The notes: generated by a model not told the origin, from the letters alone. Shown: positions 8,832 through 17,976, numbered from the stretch's first letter. The stretch is 46,594 nucleotides of DNA from an uncultured Alphaproteobacteria bacterium (GCA_902526175.1 CABZJY010000011.1:1-46594); one strand, 5' to 3'. Made by a program: numbers and translations.

Positions 8832-9305
8832 TTCTAAAATTACTTTTTCAGCTTTACTATTTAATAACCCAGCCCCATTTTCATCAAATATATGTGTTAT
8901 AACAGAATTGTCTATAACCATTGCAAATCTAGATAATCTGATACCTAGACCCACAGCAGATAAATCTATTTCAAACCCTGATTTTTCGAGAAAGTTATGG
9001 TCATAATCTGACAAAAAATCAATATTTTTTGCACTATTAGCATCTAACCATTTTTCAAGTACAAAAGGATCATTGACTGATATAAATATTATTTTCTGGA
9101 TACCCTTACTTACAAAATCATCGAACAATTTAACATATCCAGGTAAATGTTGTTCAGAACATGTTGGTGTAAATGCACCCGGAACTCCAATTAATAAAAC
9201 CTTTTTATCTCCAATTAAATTTAAAAATTTAACTTTTTCAGGACCATTTTCATTAATTATATAGACATCTACATTGTCAATTTTATCATTAACTTTATAT
9301 TTCAT
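8826..9305 (-). CDS. Peroxiredoxin, Prx5-like, single cysteine
   Basis: Thiol peroxidase reducing H2O2 or alkyl hydroperoxides, 159 residues. The peroxidatic cysteine is C49 in VPGAFTPTCSEQHLPGY, the Prx5 signature. C49 is the only cysteine in the protein, so it must be recycled by an external thiol such as glutathione (gshA is present at 20653) or a thioredoxin/glutaredoxin. Its start codon shares one base with the dsbD-like stop (TAATG), so the two are translationally coupled. No signal peptide, so probably cytosolic. Confidence 0.95.
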   Translation of the reverse strand: MKYKVNDKIDNVDVYIINENGPEKVKFLNLIGDKKVLLIGVPGAFTPTCSEQHLPGYVKLFDDFVSKGIQKIIFISVNDPFVLEKWLDANSAKNIDFLSDYDHNFLEKSGFEIDLSAVGLGIRLSRFAMVIDNSVITHIFDENGAGLLNSKAEKVILEL

Positions 9306-11275
9306 TATTTTACCTCATTAATAGCTTCAATTATTTTTTTTTTGGATAATAATTCTCCTAAAACAATACCTTCTTTATTTTTTGGTCCATAAACTATATT
9401 TAAAGGTATACCATACTTATTAAAAGTTTTCATATAGTTTTGAATTTCTATATTTTTATTTGTCCAATCAGCTTTAAATAATTTTACATTGTTTTCTTTA
9501 AAAAAAGATCTCATTTGTTTTTTGTCAAGTGTTGAAATTTTGTTAATCTTACACGTTACACACCAATCAGCAGTTACATCAACAAAAACTATATTATTTT
9601 TTTCAATCATTTCTTGTAAAATATTTTTCTCATATTTTAACCACATTTCGTCATTTTGTTCTTTTTTTGGGAAAATTATAAAACTAGAAATTAATAATAG
9701 TAAAATAGTTAAAATATTTTTACTTAGTTCTAATTTTGAGATGTAAAATCCAAATCCACCTACAAGAATAAATATAAAATACAATGCAGTTGAATTTAGA
9801 TTCATCAAACTTAATAGCCATAGTCCTGTTAGTAATACTAACATACCCAAAATATATTTCATTTTAATCATCCATAACCCGGGTTTAGGAAAAATGTTTA
9901 ATACGTTCGGGGAAAGTACTATTAAAAAATAAGGAATACTAAATCCTGTACCTAATGCAGTAAATATCAAAACTGTATACAAATCATTCTGCGTGAAAGC
10001 AAAACTTATAGCAGTTCCTAAAAAGGGTGCAGAACAAGGAGTTGCGAGAGCAGTTGAAATTATTCCAGTGAAGAAAGCAGAAATGTATTTATTTTTGAAA
10101 TCAACATTATTTAGTCTATTAAATATTGATGGCATAAAAATCTCAAAGAATCCTATTAAATTGAGTGAGAAAAAAAATAGTATAAGTGCAAATATTAACA
10201 AGAATTCAGAACTCTGAAATTGTATACCCCATCCAACTTCATTTCCTAACATCCTTAACAAAATTATTACAATGCTTAAAAAAATAAATGAAAAAATAAT
10301 CCCTGCTGCTGTTGCTAATGAATAAAAGAGGATTTTATCTTTATCATCTTTATTTAGGTTAATTAGTGAGTAAATTTTTAATGATAAAACAGGAAGAACA
10401 CAGGGCATAAAATTCAAGATGATTCCACCAATAAATGCTATCATTAACATGAAGATTATTGATTGATGATTTTTTTTATTTCCAATATTAATATTCAAAA
10501 TATTTGAATTTCCATTTGTTTTATTGACTATAAGAACTTCTAATTTATCTTTTAATTCAAATTTACTATTGGAAACTAAAAGAATTTGTGAATTAAATTT
10601 TCCTACAGGAATAATTCTATAATCAAATTCATGGTTTTCAGAAAAAGTAAAGATATCCAACGCTTGATTTTTGTTGTCAAAGTATTTTAGATTAATTTTT
10701 ATCTTTTTTTCCCCTATATCTATTTCTTGAATTTCGAAAAAACTATCTTGTTTAATGGGATTTTGGGTTATAGCAACAGCTAGAATGCTTTTATTGTTCT
10801 CACTAATATTCCTAGGATTATAGTTGATTACTCTTTTTTCGTTTATAGGTATGCAAATATGCTTACAAACTAAATAATTGATATTTACTTCAGTTCTAAA
10901 ATCTTGATTAGTATCTATTACATCTAACTTTACTGGAAAAATTACCTCATTCTCATAACCTATTGTCTCAATATCTGAATCAAAATATCTTTTTGGTGGA
11001 GGATATAAAATTTCGTGTTTTTTTATATTTTTATTGTCTAAAAATTTTAGAGAAATAGTTTCTCCAGAGTCACCAGGATTCTTCCAATAAGTTTTCCATC
11101 CAGGTAATAAATTTATTTTAATACCAAAAAATAAGTCATTTTCAAATTTTAATAATTTTTCATCATTTAAGGTTGATAAACTACTATACTTATCCGTTGT
11201 TAGAATTTCTAAATTAGCGTTAACAACATTCTTTATTAGAATTAGAAAAAAGGTCAGTATAAAAAATTTCTTCAC
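9305..11275 (-). CDS. DsbD/ScsB-like membrane thiol:disulfide reductase
   Basis: Moves electrons from cytoplasmic thioredoxin across the membrane to periplasmic thiols. Three parts are seen in 656 residues. A signal peptide (1-20) and periplasmic N-terminal region carry the pair C137-x3-C141 (LVCKHICIP). The membrane domain (about 272-535) has C292 in FMPCVLPV and C414 in ATPCSAPF. The C-terminal thioredoxin domain has WCVTC (C572/C575). The long N-terminus with CKHIC resembles alphaproteobacterial ScsB more than enterobacterial DsbD. Start is GTG at 11275. Divergent from yqgE across 48 bp; the peroxiredoxin is coupled downstream. Confidence 0.9.
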   Translation of the reverse strand: MKKFFILTFFLILIKNVVNANLEILTTDKYSSLSTLNDEKLLKFENDLFFGIKINLLPGWKTYWKNPGDSGETISLKFLDNKNIKKHEILYPPPKRYFDSDIETIGYENEVIFPVKLDVIDTNQDFRTEVNINYLVCKHICIPINEKRVINYNPRNISENNKSILAVAITQNPIKQDSFFEIQEIDIGEKKIKINLKYFDNKNQALDIFTFSENHEFDYRIIPVGKFNSQILLVSNSKFELKDKLEVLIVNKTNGNSNILNINIGNKKNHQSIIFMLMIAFIGGIILNFMPCVLPVLSLKIYSLINLNKDDKDKILFYSLATAAGIIFSFIFLSIVIILLRMLGNEVGWGIQFQSSEFLLIFALILFFFSLNLIGFFEIFMPSIFNRLNNVDFKNKYISAFFTGIISTALATPCSAPFLGTAISFAFTQNDLYTVLIFTALGTGFSIPYFLIVLSPNVLNIFPKPGLWMIKMKYILGMLVLLTGLWLLSLMNLNSTALYFIFILVGGFGFYISKLELSKNILTILLLLISSFIIFPKKEQNDEMWLKYEKNILQEMIEKNNIVFVDVTADWCVTCKINKISTLDKKQMRSFFKENNVKLFKADWTNKNIEIQNYMKTFNKYGIPLNIVYGPKNKEGIVLGELLSKKKIIEAINEVK

Positions 11276-11288
11276 AATAAAAGCTTAA

Positions 11289-11317
11289 TTGATTAATTTG
11301 TTTAAAATTGCCATAAT
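11289..11317 (+). promoter_or_regulatory. Predicted leaderless promoter of yqgE
   Basis: TTGATT (11289-11294), a 17-nt spacer and CATAAT (11312-11317) lie in the dsbD/yqgE gap. The -10 box ends 6 nt before the yqgE ATG (11324), so the expected transcription start coincides with the start codon. No Shine-Dalgarno is present. Confidence 0.45.
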
Positions 11318-11323
11318 TATATA

Positions 11324-11887
11324 ATGAAAAAGAAAAATTATCTTAAAGGAAATATAATTTGTGCATTACCTCAATTAAAGGATCTTTTTTTTACAAAAAG
11401 TTTAATATATTTAACTCACCATAATCATGAAGGTGCAATTGGAATTGTACTTAATTATAAAATCATGAATGTATCTGGAGATGACCTTTTTGAAAAACTA
11501 AATATTGTAAATAAAAATAAAAATAAAAACTTCTCCTTACACATAGGTGGTCCCCTTAGTCAAAATAATGGCTTCATACTTCACTCTAAGGAATATAAAA
11601 AAAAAGATACTATAAAAATTACACAATCAGTAAACCTTACTTGTACTACAAAAATAATAGAGGATATTGCAAAAAATATGGGCCCAAAAAAATATTTTAT
11701 TTCTCTAGGTTATGCAGGTTGGGGACCTGGGCAACTTGAGGAAGAGATTATAAATAATAGCTGGATAAAGATTAAAGAAGAACTTGATCTAATATTTGAT
11801 GTGGAAGCTGAAAAAAAGTGGGATAAAGCTATAAAAATAACTGGAATTGACTTTTCAAAATTTTCCTCTTATTCAGGTAAAGCCTAG
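11324..11887 (+). CDS. yqgE: YqgE/AlgH family protein
   Basis: A 187-residue protein of the YqgE/AlgH (DUF179) family, whose biochemical role is not settled. Conserved features seen: the opening KGNIICALPQL, THHNHEGAIGIVLN, HIGGPL, and the family hallmark SLGYAGWGPGQLEEEI with NNSW after it. It appears to be a monocistronic gene: divergent from the dsbD-like gene and convergent with thrC, with 4 bp between the two stop codons. The head has no Shine-Dalgarno and may be leaderless. Confidence 0.93.
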   Translation: MKKKNYLKGNIICALPQLKDLFFTKSLIYLTHHNHEGAIGIVLNYKIMNVSGDDLFEKLNIVNKNKNKNFSLHIGGPLSQNNGFILHSKEYKKKDTIKITQSVNLTCTTKIIEDIAKNMGPKKYFISLGYAGWGPGQLEEEIINNSWIKIKEELDLIFDVEAEKKWDKAIKITGIDFSKFSSYSGKA

Positions 11888-11896
11888 ATATCTAGG
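11883..11896. terminator. Palindrome at yqgE/thrC convergent ends (possible bidirectional terminator)
   Basis: CCTAGATATCTAGG is a perfect 14-bp palindrome containing both stop codons (TAG of yqgE on plus, TAG of thrC on minus). On the plus side six T follow at 11902-11907. The stem is short and A/T-rich, so terminator strength is doubtful. Confidence 0.35.
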
Positions 11897-13280
11897 TAGA
11901 ATTTTTTGTAATAAATTCCTCGAGGTCCTTTATACTATTTTTAATTACTGTATATTTTTCTTTTTTAGCCATTATTTTAATTAAGTCAGAAGGTAGTTTA
12001 AGATTTTTTTTAGTCGACTTGTTTACCGTATCTAAAAACTTTGCGTGATGAGCAGTTGACAAAAAGATTATTTTTTCATTAATTTTATTATAAGTTCTCC
12101 CGACTTTAATTCCAACTGCGGTGTGCGGATCAATTACAATTTTATTTTTAAAATAAATATCTTTAATTACATCTTGTGTTGCCTTGTCATTTATTTTACC
12201 TCCATAAAAATTTAATAAGATTTTGTTTAATAGTTTTTTGCTTACAACAAATTTTCCTTCTGTTTCAAGAGATTGATACAACTTATTTAGTTTTAAACTA
12301 TTTCTCTCAAGATAATAATCCATTAATCTTTCAAAATTACTTGACACCTGTATATCCATACTTGGACTCAAGGTTATTTTTGTCTTTTTTTTTTCCATAC
12401 AACCAGAAGAAAAAAATCTAGTTAAAACATCATTAGAATTAGATGAAACAACTAATTTTTTAATTGGAAGTCCCATTAATTTTGCAACGAATCCAGCATA
12501 TACATTCCCAAAATTTCCTGTAGGTATACTAAAAATAACTTGTTCACCTTTCTTACAAGTTTTTAGGTATGCCCAAAAATAGTAAACAATTTGGCCCATA
12601 ATTCTTACCCAATTAATAGAATTTATTGCTGCTAAGTTTAAAGATTTTTCTTTACTATTTTTTTTAAAAAATTGTTTTACAAGCGCCTGACAGTCGTCAA
12701 AATCCCCTTTCACTGCAATATTAAAAACATTACTTTTTTCAATTGTAGTCATCTGTTTTCTCTGTATCTCACTTACCTTTTTGTAAGGAAAAAGGATAAA
12801 TATTTTTATAGATTTGGATTTTGAGCAACCATGAATGGCTGCAGAGCCTGTATCACCAGACGTTGCACCAAGTATAATAAGTTGTTTTTTTTTCTTTTTG
12901 AGAATGTATTCGTATATATTTCCTAGTAGCTGAAGAGCAAAATCTTTAAAAGCATAAGTTGGTCCGTTATAAAGATTTAGTATAAACTCGTTCTCTCTAA
13001 GTTTACTTAAATTAATAATTTCTTTTGAAGAGAAATTTGAATATGTATTATGACAAATTTTTTGATAGTCTTTTAATGGAATTGATTTGCCAATAAAATC
13101 CTTTGTAATTTTGTAGGCTAATTCACTATATTCAAGTCCTCTAAAATTAGAAAAATCCTTATGATTAAAATTAGGGAATTTTTCAGGAATATATAGTCCA
13201 CCATCATTTGCTAACCCATTAAGTACTACCTTCTCGAAACTAATTGATGATTCTCCACCTCGCGTTGAGTAATATCTCAT
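11892..13280 (-). CDS. thrC: Threonine synthase
   Basis: PLP enzyme converting O-phosphohomoserine to threonine, 462 residues. The N-terminus MRYYSTRGGE and the DGGLYIPE segment are characteristic of the long bacterial ThrC. The PLP lysine is K112 in NGPTYAFKDFALQLLG, and the phosphate-binding stretch ATSGDTGSAA is present. I use ATG 13280; a longer frame opening at 13349 would overlap surf1 by 67 bp and adds non-homologous residues. It begins 2 nt after surf1, so it is the last gene of the cytochrome oxidase operon. Confidence 0.96.
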   Translation of the reverse strand: MRYYSTRGGESSISFEKVVLNGLANDGGLYIPEKFPNFNHKDFSNFRGLEYSELAYKITKDFIGKSIPLKDYQKICHNTYSNFSSKEIINLSKLRENEFILNLYNGPTYAFKDFALQLLGNIYEYILKKKKKQLIILGATSGDTGSAAIHGCSKSKSIKIFILFPYKKVSEIQRKQMTTIEKSNVFNIAVKGDFDDCQALVKQFFKKNSKEKSLNLAAINSINWVRIMGQIVYYFWAYLKTCKKGEQVIFSIPTGNFGNVYAGFVAKLMGLPIKKLVVSSNSNDVLTRFFSSGCMEKKKTKITLSPSMDIQVSSNFERLMDYYLERNSLKLNKLYQSLETEGKFVVSKKLLNKILLNFYGGKINDKATQDVIKDIYFKNKIVIDPHTAVGIKVGRTYNKINEKIIFLSTAHHAKFLDTVNKSTKKNLKLPSDLIKIMAKKEKYTVIKNSIKDLEEFITKNST

Positions 13281-13282
13281 CT

Positions 13283-14002
13283 CTACTTTATTTTTCTGAT
13301 ATTTGCAGCTAAATATACCCCCACAAGGCCAACTGCAATTAAGAACCATGTTATGGCATATTGTAAATGATTATTTCTAATGTATATCCTCGTTTGGTTT
13401 CCTAACGGATACCCGTTAGGACCATCATTAGTTGCTTCTAAATAAAAATTATCTCTAAACTTTAGTTTGGTAAATTCTGACATTTTTAAAGGTTCTACAA
13501 AAAACCAAAAATTATTCTCAAAATCATTATCTGGTTGAAATTTTCCTTTTTTGCCAGGAAGTCTTATTACAGCTTCAATTTTTTGAGAATCATGTACCTC
13601 GTATTTTTTTCTTAATTCTCTATTTTTTAGTTTTAATGGAATCCAACCTCTGTCAAAGATAATATAATCACCATTTACGAGTTCGAATGGAATAAGAAGA
13701 TGATACCCATTATTTCCATTTTTACTCAAAGCTGGCATAAACATTTCTAATTCATTAATAAATTTTCCTTCGATTTTTACTCTCAAAAATTCATTTTTTT
13801 CAGGATATTCAACACTTTCTAACAAAACACTGTCTGATTCAAACATATTAATTCTTTGTTCAATTAGTTTCTCTTTCCACTCTAGCCTAATAATCTGCCA
13901 ATAGCTAAGTGAAAGCAAAATTAACAATGCGATAATTGAAACAAAAGTTGAAAAGACTTTAGGCTCAAAAATGTACTTATGGTTATTAAAACTAAAATAC
14001 AT
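13283..14002 (-). CDS. Surf1 family cytochrome oxidase assembly protein
   Basis: Heme a delivery/assembly factor for aa3 oxidase, 239 residues. Topology is the standard Surf1 pattern: one membrane helix near the N-terminus (about 18-36), a periplasmic domain, and a second helix near the C-terminus (about 215-232). Seen motifs are LSYWQIIRLEWKEKLI after helix 1, IFDRGWIP in the centre and NNHLQYAITWFLIA before helix 2. It sits directly downstream of coxC (9 nt), as in many Alphaproteobacteria, and directly upstream of thrC. Confidence 0.95.
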   Translation of the reverse strand: MYFSFNNHKYIFEPKVFSTFVSIIALLILLSLSYWQIIRLEWKEKLIEQRINMFESDSVLLESVEYPEKNEFLRVKIEGKFINELEMFMPALSKNGNNGYHLLIPFELVNGDYIIFDRGWIPLKLKNRELRKKYEVHDSQKIEAVIRLPGKKGKFQPDNDFENNFWFFVEPLKMSEFTKLKFRDNFYLEATNDGPNGYPLGNQTRIYIRNNHLQYAITWFLIAVGLVGVYLAANIRKIK

Positions 14003-14011
14003 TATTAAAAT

Positions 14012-14833
14012 TTAAATGGACACCCACCAATATACAAATGCAAACAAAAATAACCATACGACGTCAACAAAGTGCCAATACCATGCTGCAAATTCAAAAC
14101 CAAGATGTTTTTCGGGTTTAAAATGTCCAGAAAGTCCCCTTATAAAACAAACAAGTAAGAAAATAGAACCAATAATTACATGTGCACCATGAAATCCTGT
14201 TGCCATATAGAACGTAGAAGGATAAATACCCTCATCTATTTTAAAATCAGCAACCATGTATTCATAGGCCTGAAAACCTGTAAAAATTATACCTAGCATT
14301 ATAGTCAAAAAAAGAAAAACCAAGAAATTTTTTCTGTCATTGTTTCTTAGTGCGTGATGTGCCCAAGTAACAGTTCCACCAGATGCTAATAGAATTAATG
14401 TATTCAGTAAAGGAATACCAAATGGCTCTATTAATTTGATATCCTCAGGAGGGAAAATACCGTTTATAGCATCCATTCTTCCGGTTAATTCCGGACTATC
14501 TGCACCTGGGTATAAAGCTACGTCAAAGAATGCCCAAAACCACGCTGCAAAAAACATAACCTCAGAAGCTATAAATAGTAACATGCCATATCTTAATCCA
14601 ATTTGAACAACTTGATTATGAAAACCTCCTTTTTCTGACTCAATTACAACGTCTCTCCACCAAAGAATACTTGCAAGCGTTACTGCACCCGCGCCAATAA
14701 AGAATAGCAGGGAACCTTCGTCATTCATTGCCATGATTGCGCCCCATGCCATTAATAAACAAGCCATTGAAGTAACTAAAGGCCACGGACTAGGATCAAC
14801 TAAGTGGTAAGGATGCTTATTATCTGAACTCAT
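14012..14833 (-). CDS. coxC: Cytochrome c oxidase subunit III
   Basis: Seven-helix subunit of the aa3 oxidase, 273 residues, the usual length. Identifying stretches are KHPYHLVDPSPWP at the N-terminus, SEVMFFAAWFWAFF with the conserved Glu in the lipid cleft, TVTWAHHAL, GFHGAHVIIG and the C-terminal AWYWHFVDVVWLFLF. It begins 2 nt after the ctaG stop with no visible Shine-Dalgarno, so it relies on translational coupling. Part of the cox operon between ctaG and surf1. Confidence 0.98.
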   Translation of the reverse strand: MSSDNKHPYHLVDPSPWPLVTSMACLLMAWGAIMAMNDEGSLLFFIGAGAVTLASILWWRDVVIESEKGGFHNQVVQIGLRYGMLLFIASEVMFFAAWFWAFFDVALYPGADSPELTGRMDAINGIFPPEDIKLIEPFGIPLLNTLILLASGGTVTWAHHALRNNDRKNFLVFLFLTIMLGIIFTGFQAYEYMVADFKIDEGIYPSTFYMATGFHGAHVIIGSIFLLVCFIRGLSGHFKPEKHLGFEFAAWYWHFVDVVWLFLFAFVYWWVSI

Positions 14834-14835
14834 TT

Positions 14836-15372
14836 TTAATTATTATTATTTTTAATATACATAGTATACGAAAGTGTCAATTCATCAATAGATTTCATAT
14901 TTTTGTCACTAACAATTTCTGGATCTATAAAAAAAGAGACTGGCATTTCTACTTCTTGTCCAGGTTTGAAAACCTGTTCTTCAAAACAGAAACATTCTAT
15001 CTTATTGAAATACTGACCCACTGTAAGAGGCGTAACATTAAATGTAGCTGTACCAATAACTTCTTTATCTGACAAATTTTTAGCTTTGTAGAAAACGAGT
15101 TTATTTTCTCCAATTTTAGTTTCTATTTTTCTTGATATTGGTTCAAAAATTAATGGTGAAGGTTTCTCTACAGAAGAGTCAAGTCTTACATGAACAACTT
15201 TATCCAATACAGCTAGATTATTCTTACTACTAATCATTGGCGTTCCAGCAAAACCTGTTACTTGACAAAATAGTTTATATAGTGGAACTGATGCATAGCT
15301 GAGTCCTATCATAAATAATACAAAGGAGACTAGATATGTGACTTGTATTTTGAAACTCTTTTTTTTAAGCAT
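14836..15372 (-). CDS. ctaG: Cytochrome c oxidase assembly protein CtaG (Cox11)
   Basis: Membrane-anchored copper chaperone that delivers Cu to the CuB site of subunit I. There is one N-terminal helix (about 12-29) and a periplasmic beta domain. The copper ligands C127 and C129 are in IECFCFEEQ, and the conserved C36 is in LYKLFCQVTGF. Length is 178 residues from ATG 15372. A GTG at 15384, abutting the coxF stop, would add four residues; I prefer the ATG, which has GTGGA upstream. Position between coxF and coxC is typical. Confidence 0.95.
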   Translation of the reverse strand: MLKKKSFKIQVTYLVSFVLFMIGLSYASVPLYKLFCQVTGFAGTPMISSKNNLAVLDKVVHVRLDSSVEKPSPLIFEPISRKIETKIGENKLVFYKAKNLSDKEVIGTATFNVTPLTVGQYFNKIECFCFEEQVFKPGQEVEMPVSFFIDPEIVSDKNMKSIDELTLSYTMYIKNNNN

Positions 15373-15384
15373 AAGATTTTCCAC

Positions 15385-15477
15385 TTATAACTTTATAATT
15401 GTTATTAAATAAAATAGTACTACAAGAGAAAACAAAGCTAGTCCAAGTACAATGTTTTTTTTTTTGTGTTTATCCAT
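15385..15477 (-). CDS. coxF: CoxF-like 30-residue membrane protein
   Basis: A very short gene filling the ctaB-ctaG gap exactly. ATG 15477 starts a lysine-rich head (MDKHKKKN), followed by a single hydrophobic helix of about 20 residues (IVLGLALFSLVVLFYLITII) and a terminal KL. Its stop codon abuts the next possible start. Many Alphaproteobacteria encode a small, poorly conserved one-helix protein (CoxF) at this position. The role in oxidase assembly is not established. The reading frame runs through an 11-nt A-run (T-run 15455-15465), so it is sensitive to slippage or sequencing error. The call rests on position, topology and tight packing. Confidence 0.7.
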   Translation of the reverse strand: MDKHKKKNIVLGLALFSLVVLFYLITIIKL

Positions 15478-15480
15478 TTA

Positions 15481-16395
15481 TTAACCTTTAGTCAGTTTTT
15501 CTACTACTAAAATTATAAAGTAAAAATATAGATATAATATGCTAAACTTAAAAAGTTCTGAGGCCTTTTTTTCTGTACTACTGTCATCACAAACTAAAAT
15601 TCTGTATGAAAACAAAAGAAAAATTATGTTAATTATTGCACCAAATACTAAGAACTGTTCTTTAGCAAAACCGTAGTAGTATGGTAGTAGAGATACAAAA
15701 AAAAGTATCAAGGAGTATAATAAGATTTGTTGTTTGGTTTCTTTTTGACCTTTAACTACAGGTAGCATTGGAATATTTGCTTTAGAATATTCTACATCCT
15801 TGTATAAAGCTAACGCCCAAAAGTGAGGGGGAGTCCAGAAAAAAATAGTTAAAAATAATAACATTGGATACAGGCTTAACTCCCCAGTAACGCAAACCCA
15901 ACCAATTACTGGTGGGAACGCTCCCGCAGCACCCCCGATAACAATATTATGGTGTGTTCTCCTTTTCAACCACATAGTGTATATTAATATATAGAAAATT
16001 ATTGATGACGCTAAAAGAAAGGCAGCGAAATAATTTGTTGCTAATCCTAGTAATAATACCGACAACAAACCTAACACGATTCCAAAACCAAGAGCATTAC
16101 TTGAAAATATTGCTCCCCTCGGCACAGGTCTATTTTTTGTCCTATTCATTAAAGAATCTATATCTTTATCATACCACATATTTATTGCACCGGATGCACC
16201 AGCACCCATAGAGATGCAAATAATTGCAACAAATGACAGAAAAGGATGGATATTTCCTGGGGCTAATATCAAACCACATATCGAGCTGAATACAGCTAGG
16301 ATCATCACTCTTGGTTTGAGCAAACTAATATAGTCTTCAACAGAACTATCTTCTTTTCTGAATGAATCTGTATTATTTAAAGAATCAACTTTCAC
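15481..16395 (-). CDS. ctaB: Protoheme IX farnesyltransferase (heme O synthase)
   Basis: Membrane prenyltransferase that adds farnesyl to heme b, the first step to heme a. 304 residues, multiple helices. The prenyl-diphosphate-binding motif N-x3-D-x3-D is N72...D76...D80 (NMWYDKDIDSLMNRTKNRP), and the second conserved loop is YKDVEYSKANIPMLPVV. The N-terminal YISLLKPRVM is typical. Start appears to be GTG 16395. Heme A synthase (ctaA) is not in the window. The gene lies between coxA and coxF in the operon. Confidence 0.97.
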   Translation of the reverse strand: MKVDSLNNTDSFRKEDSSVEDYISLLKPRVMILAVFSSICGLILAPGNIHPFLSFVAIICISMGAGASGAINMWYDKDIDSLMNRTKNRPVPRGAIFSSNALGFGIVLGLLSVLLLGLATNYFAAFLLASSIIFYILIYTMWLKRRTHHNIVIGGAAGAFPPVIGWVCVTGELSLYPMLLFLTIFFWTPPHFWALALYKDVEYSKANIPMLPVVKGQKETKQQILLYSLILFFVSLLPYYYGFAKEQFLVFGAIINIIFLLFSYRILVCDDSSTEKKASELFKFSILYLYFYFIILVVEKLTKG

Positions 16396-16413
16396 GATCC
16401 TTAACCAAAACCA

Positions 16414-17976
16414 TTATTTAATCCTTGGCAATTCATCAAACGAATGAAAAGGAGGTGGTGAACTTAACTTCCACTCAAGCGTTGTTGCACCTTTTCCCCA
16501 AGGATTATCTTGAGCTTTTCTAGATTTAACAAAAGCCTCTATAACAACAAAGACAAAGAAAAACGCTGAAAAAACAGATATGTAAGCCCCATAACTTGCT
16601 ACAGCATTCCAGCCAGCAAATGCGTCTGGGTAATCAGGTATTCTCCTTGGCATTCCTGCTAGTCCAGAAAAATGCATAGGGAAAAAAGTTACATTTACAC
16701 CAATGAAAGTGATCCAAAAATGGATTTTTCCAAGAAATTCATTATATTCTCTCCCTGACATTTTACTAAACCAATAATAAAATCCGGCATAAATTGAAAA
16801 TAGTGCTCCCATTGACATCACGTAATGAAAGTGTGCAACTACATAATATGTATCGTGAAGTGCAACATCGATACCTGTGTTTGCAAGTACAACGCCAGTT
16901 ACACCACCTAAGGTAAACAAAAATATCATTGCTATTGCGAACAACATAGGGGTTTTAAATTCAATAGATCCTCCCCACATCGTTGCGATCCAACTAAATA
17001 TTTTTATTCCAGTTGGAACAGCTATCACCATTGTTGCTGCGAGAAAGTAAGCCCTAGTATCAACATCTAAACCAGTTGTATACATATGGTGAGCCCAAAC
17101 AACAAAACCAACAACACCTATTGCGGCCATTGCATAGGCCATTCCCAAATAACCAAATATTGGCTTTTTAGAAAATGTTGAAATAATGTGACTAATCATT
17201 CCAAATCCAGGAAGTATTAAAATATAAACTTCGGGGTGACCAAAAAACCAAAATAAATGTTGGAATAAAACGGGATCTCCTCCAAGTTCAGGATTAAAAA
17301 AAGCAGTACCAAAATTTCTGTCTGTTAACATCATAGTTATCGCCCCAGCTAAAACTGGAAGAGAGAGGAGCAGCAAAAATGCTGTTATTAATATTGACCA
17401 AGCAAATAATGGCATTTTATGCATTGTCATTCCTGGGGCTCTCATATTAAAAATTGTAGTAATGAAATTGATAGCACCTAAGATTGAAGAAGCTCCTGCT
17501 AGATGCATAGATAATATGACCATATCAACAGCTGGGCCTCCATGACCGGAGGTGGAAAGTGGTGCATACATAGTCCAGCCAGGGCCAGCACCATCACCTA
17601 CAAATCCAGACCCAATTAGTAATATTATAGACGGAACTAATAGCCAGAAACTTAAATTGTTCATTCTTGGAAAGGCCATGTCTGGAGCGCCAATTAAAAG
17701 TGGGACAAAATAATTTCCAAAACCACCTACCATAGCAGGCATTATCATGAAAAATATCATAAGAAGGCCGTGCGAGGTAATCCAAACATTATATCTCTGA
17801 TAATCATCGCCCAATAACTGCATTCCAGGTTCAGCTAATTCCATTCGAATGAGCAAAGAAAAAATTCCTCCAATTAAACCAGCAATTATAGCAAAGATGA
17901 TGTAAAGAACACCAATATCCTTATGGTTTGTTGAAAAAAGATATCTCTTAAAAAAAGATGGTGCGTGATCAGACAT
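16414..17976 (-). CDS. coxA: Cytochrome c oxidase subunit I (aa3-type)
   Basis: Catalytic heme-copper subunit, 520 residues, 12 helices. All ligands are present: H69 (heme a), H247 cross-linked to Y251 with channel E249 (GHPEVYI), H296/H297 (CuB), H382 (heme a3) and H384 (heme a). D-channel residues D99 (GAPDM) and N106/N107, and K325 (PTGIKIF) of the K-channel, mark an A1-type proton-pumping oxidase. A strong AAGGAG Shine-Dalgarno precedes the ATG. Confidence 0.99.
   Translation of the reverse strand: MSDHAPSFFKRYLFSTNHKDIGVLYIIFAIIAGLIGGIFSLLIRMELAEPGMQLLGDDYQRYNVWITSHGLLMIFFMIMPAMVGGFGNYFVPLLIGAPDMAFPRMNNLSFWLLVPSIILLIGSGFVGDGAGPGWTMYAPLSTSGHGGPAVDMVILSMHLAGASSILGAINFITTIFNMRAPGMTMHKMPLFAWSILITAFLLLLSLPVLAGAITMMLTDRNFGTAFFNPELGGDPVLFQHLFWFFGHPEVYILILPGFGMISHIISTFSKKPIFGYLGMAYAMAAIGVVGFVVWAHHMYTTGLDVDTRAYFLAATMVIAVPTGIKIFSWIATMWGGSIEFKTPMLFAIAMIFLFTLGGVTGVVLANTGIDVALHDTYYVVAHFHYVMSMGALFSIYAGFYYWFSKMSGREYNEFLGKIHFWITFIGVNVTFFPMHFSGLAGMPRRIPDYPDAFAGWNAVASYGAYISVFSAFFFVFVVIEAFVKSRKAQDNPWGKGATTLEWKLSSPPPFHSFDELPRIK

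Noticed and set aside
13281-13349. 23-residue extension of thrC from 13349
   Set aside because: Lies inside surf1 in another frame; threonine synthase begins MRYYSTRG at 13280.
15541-16395. ctaB and ubiA as a possible duplication
   Set aside because: Both are UbiA-superfamily prenyltransferases, but each has its own signature loop and a fitting context, so they are ancient paralogues, not a local duplication.
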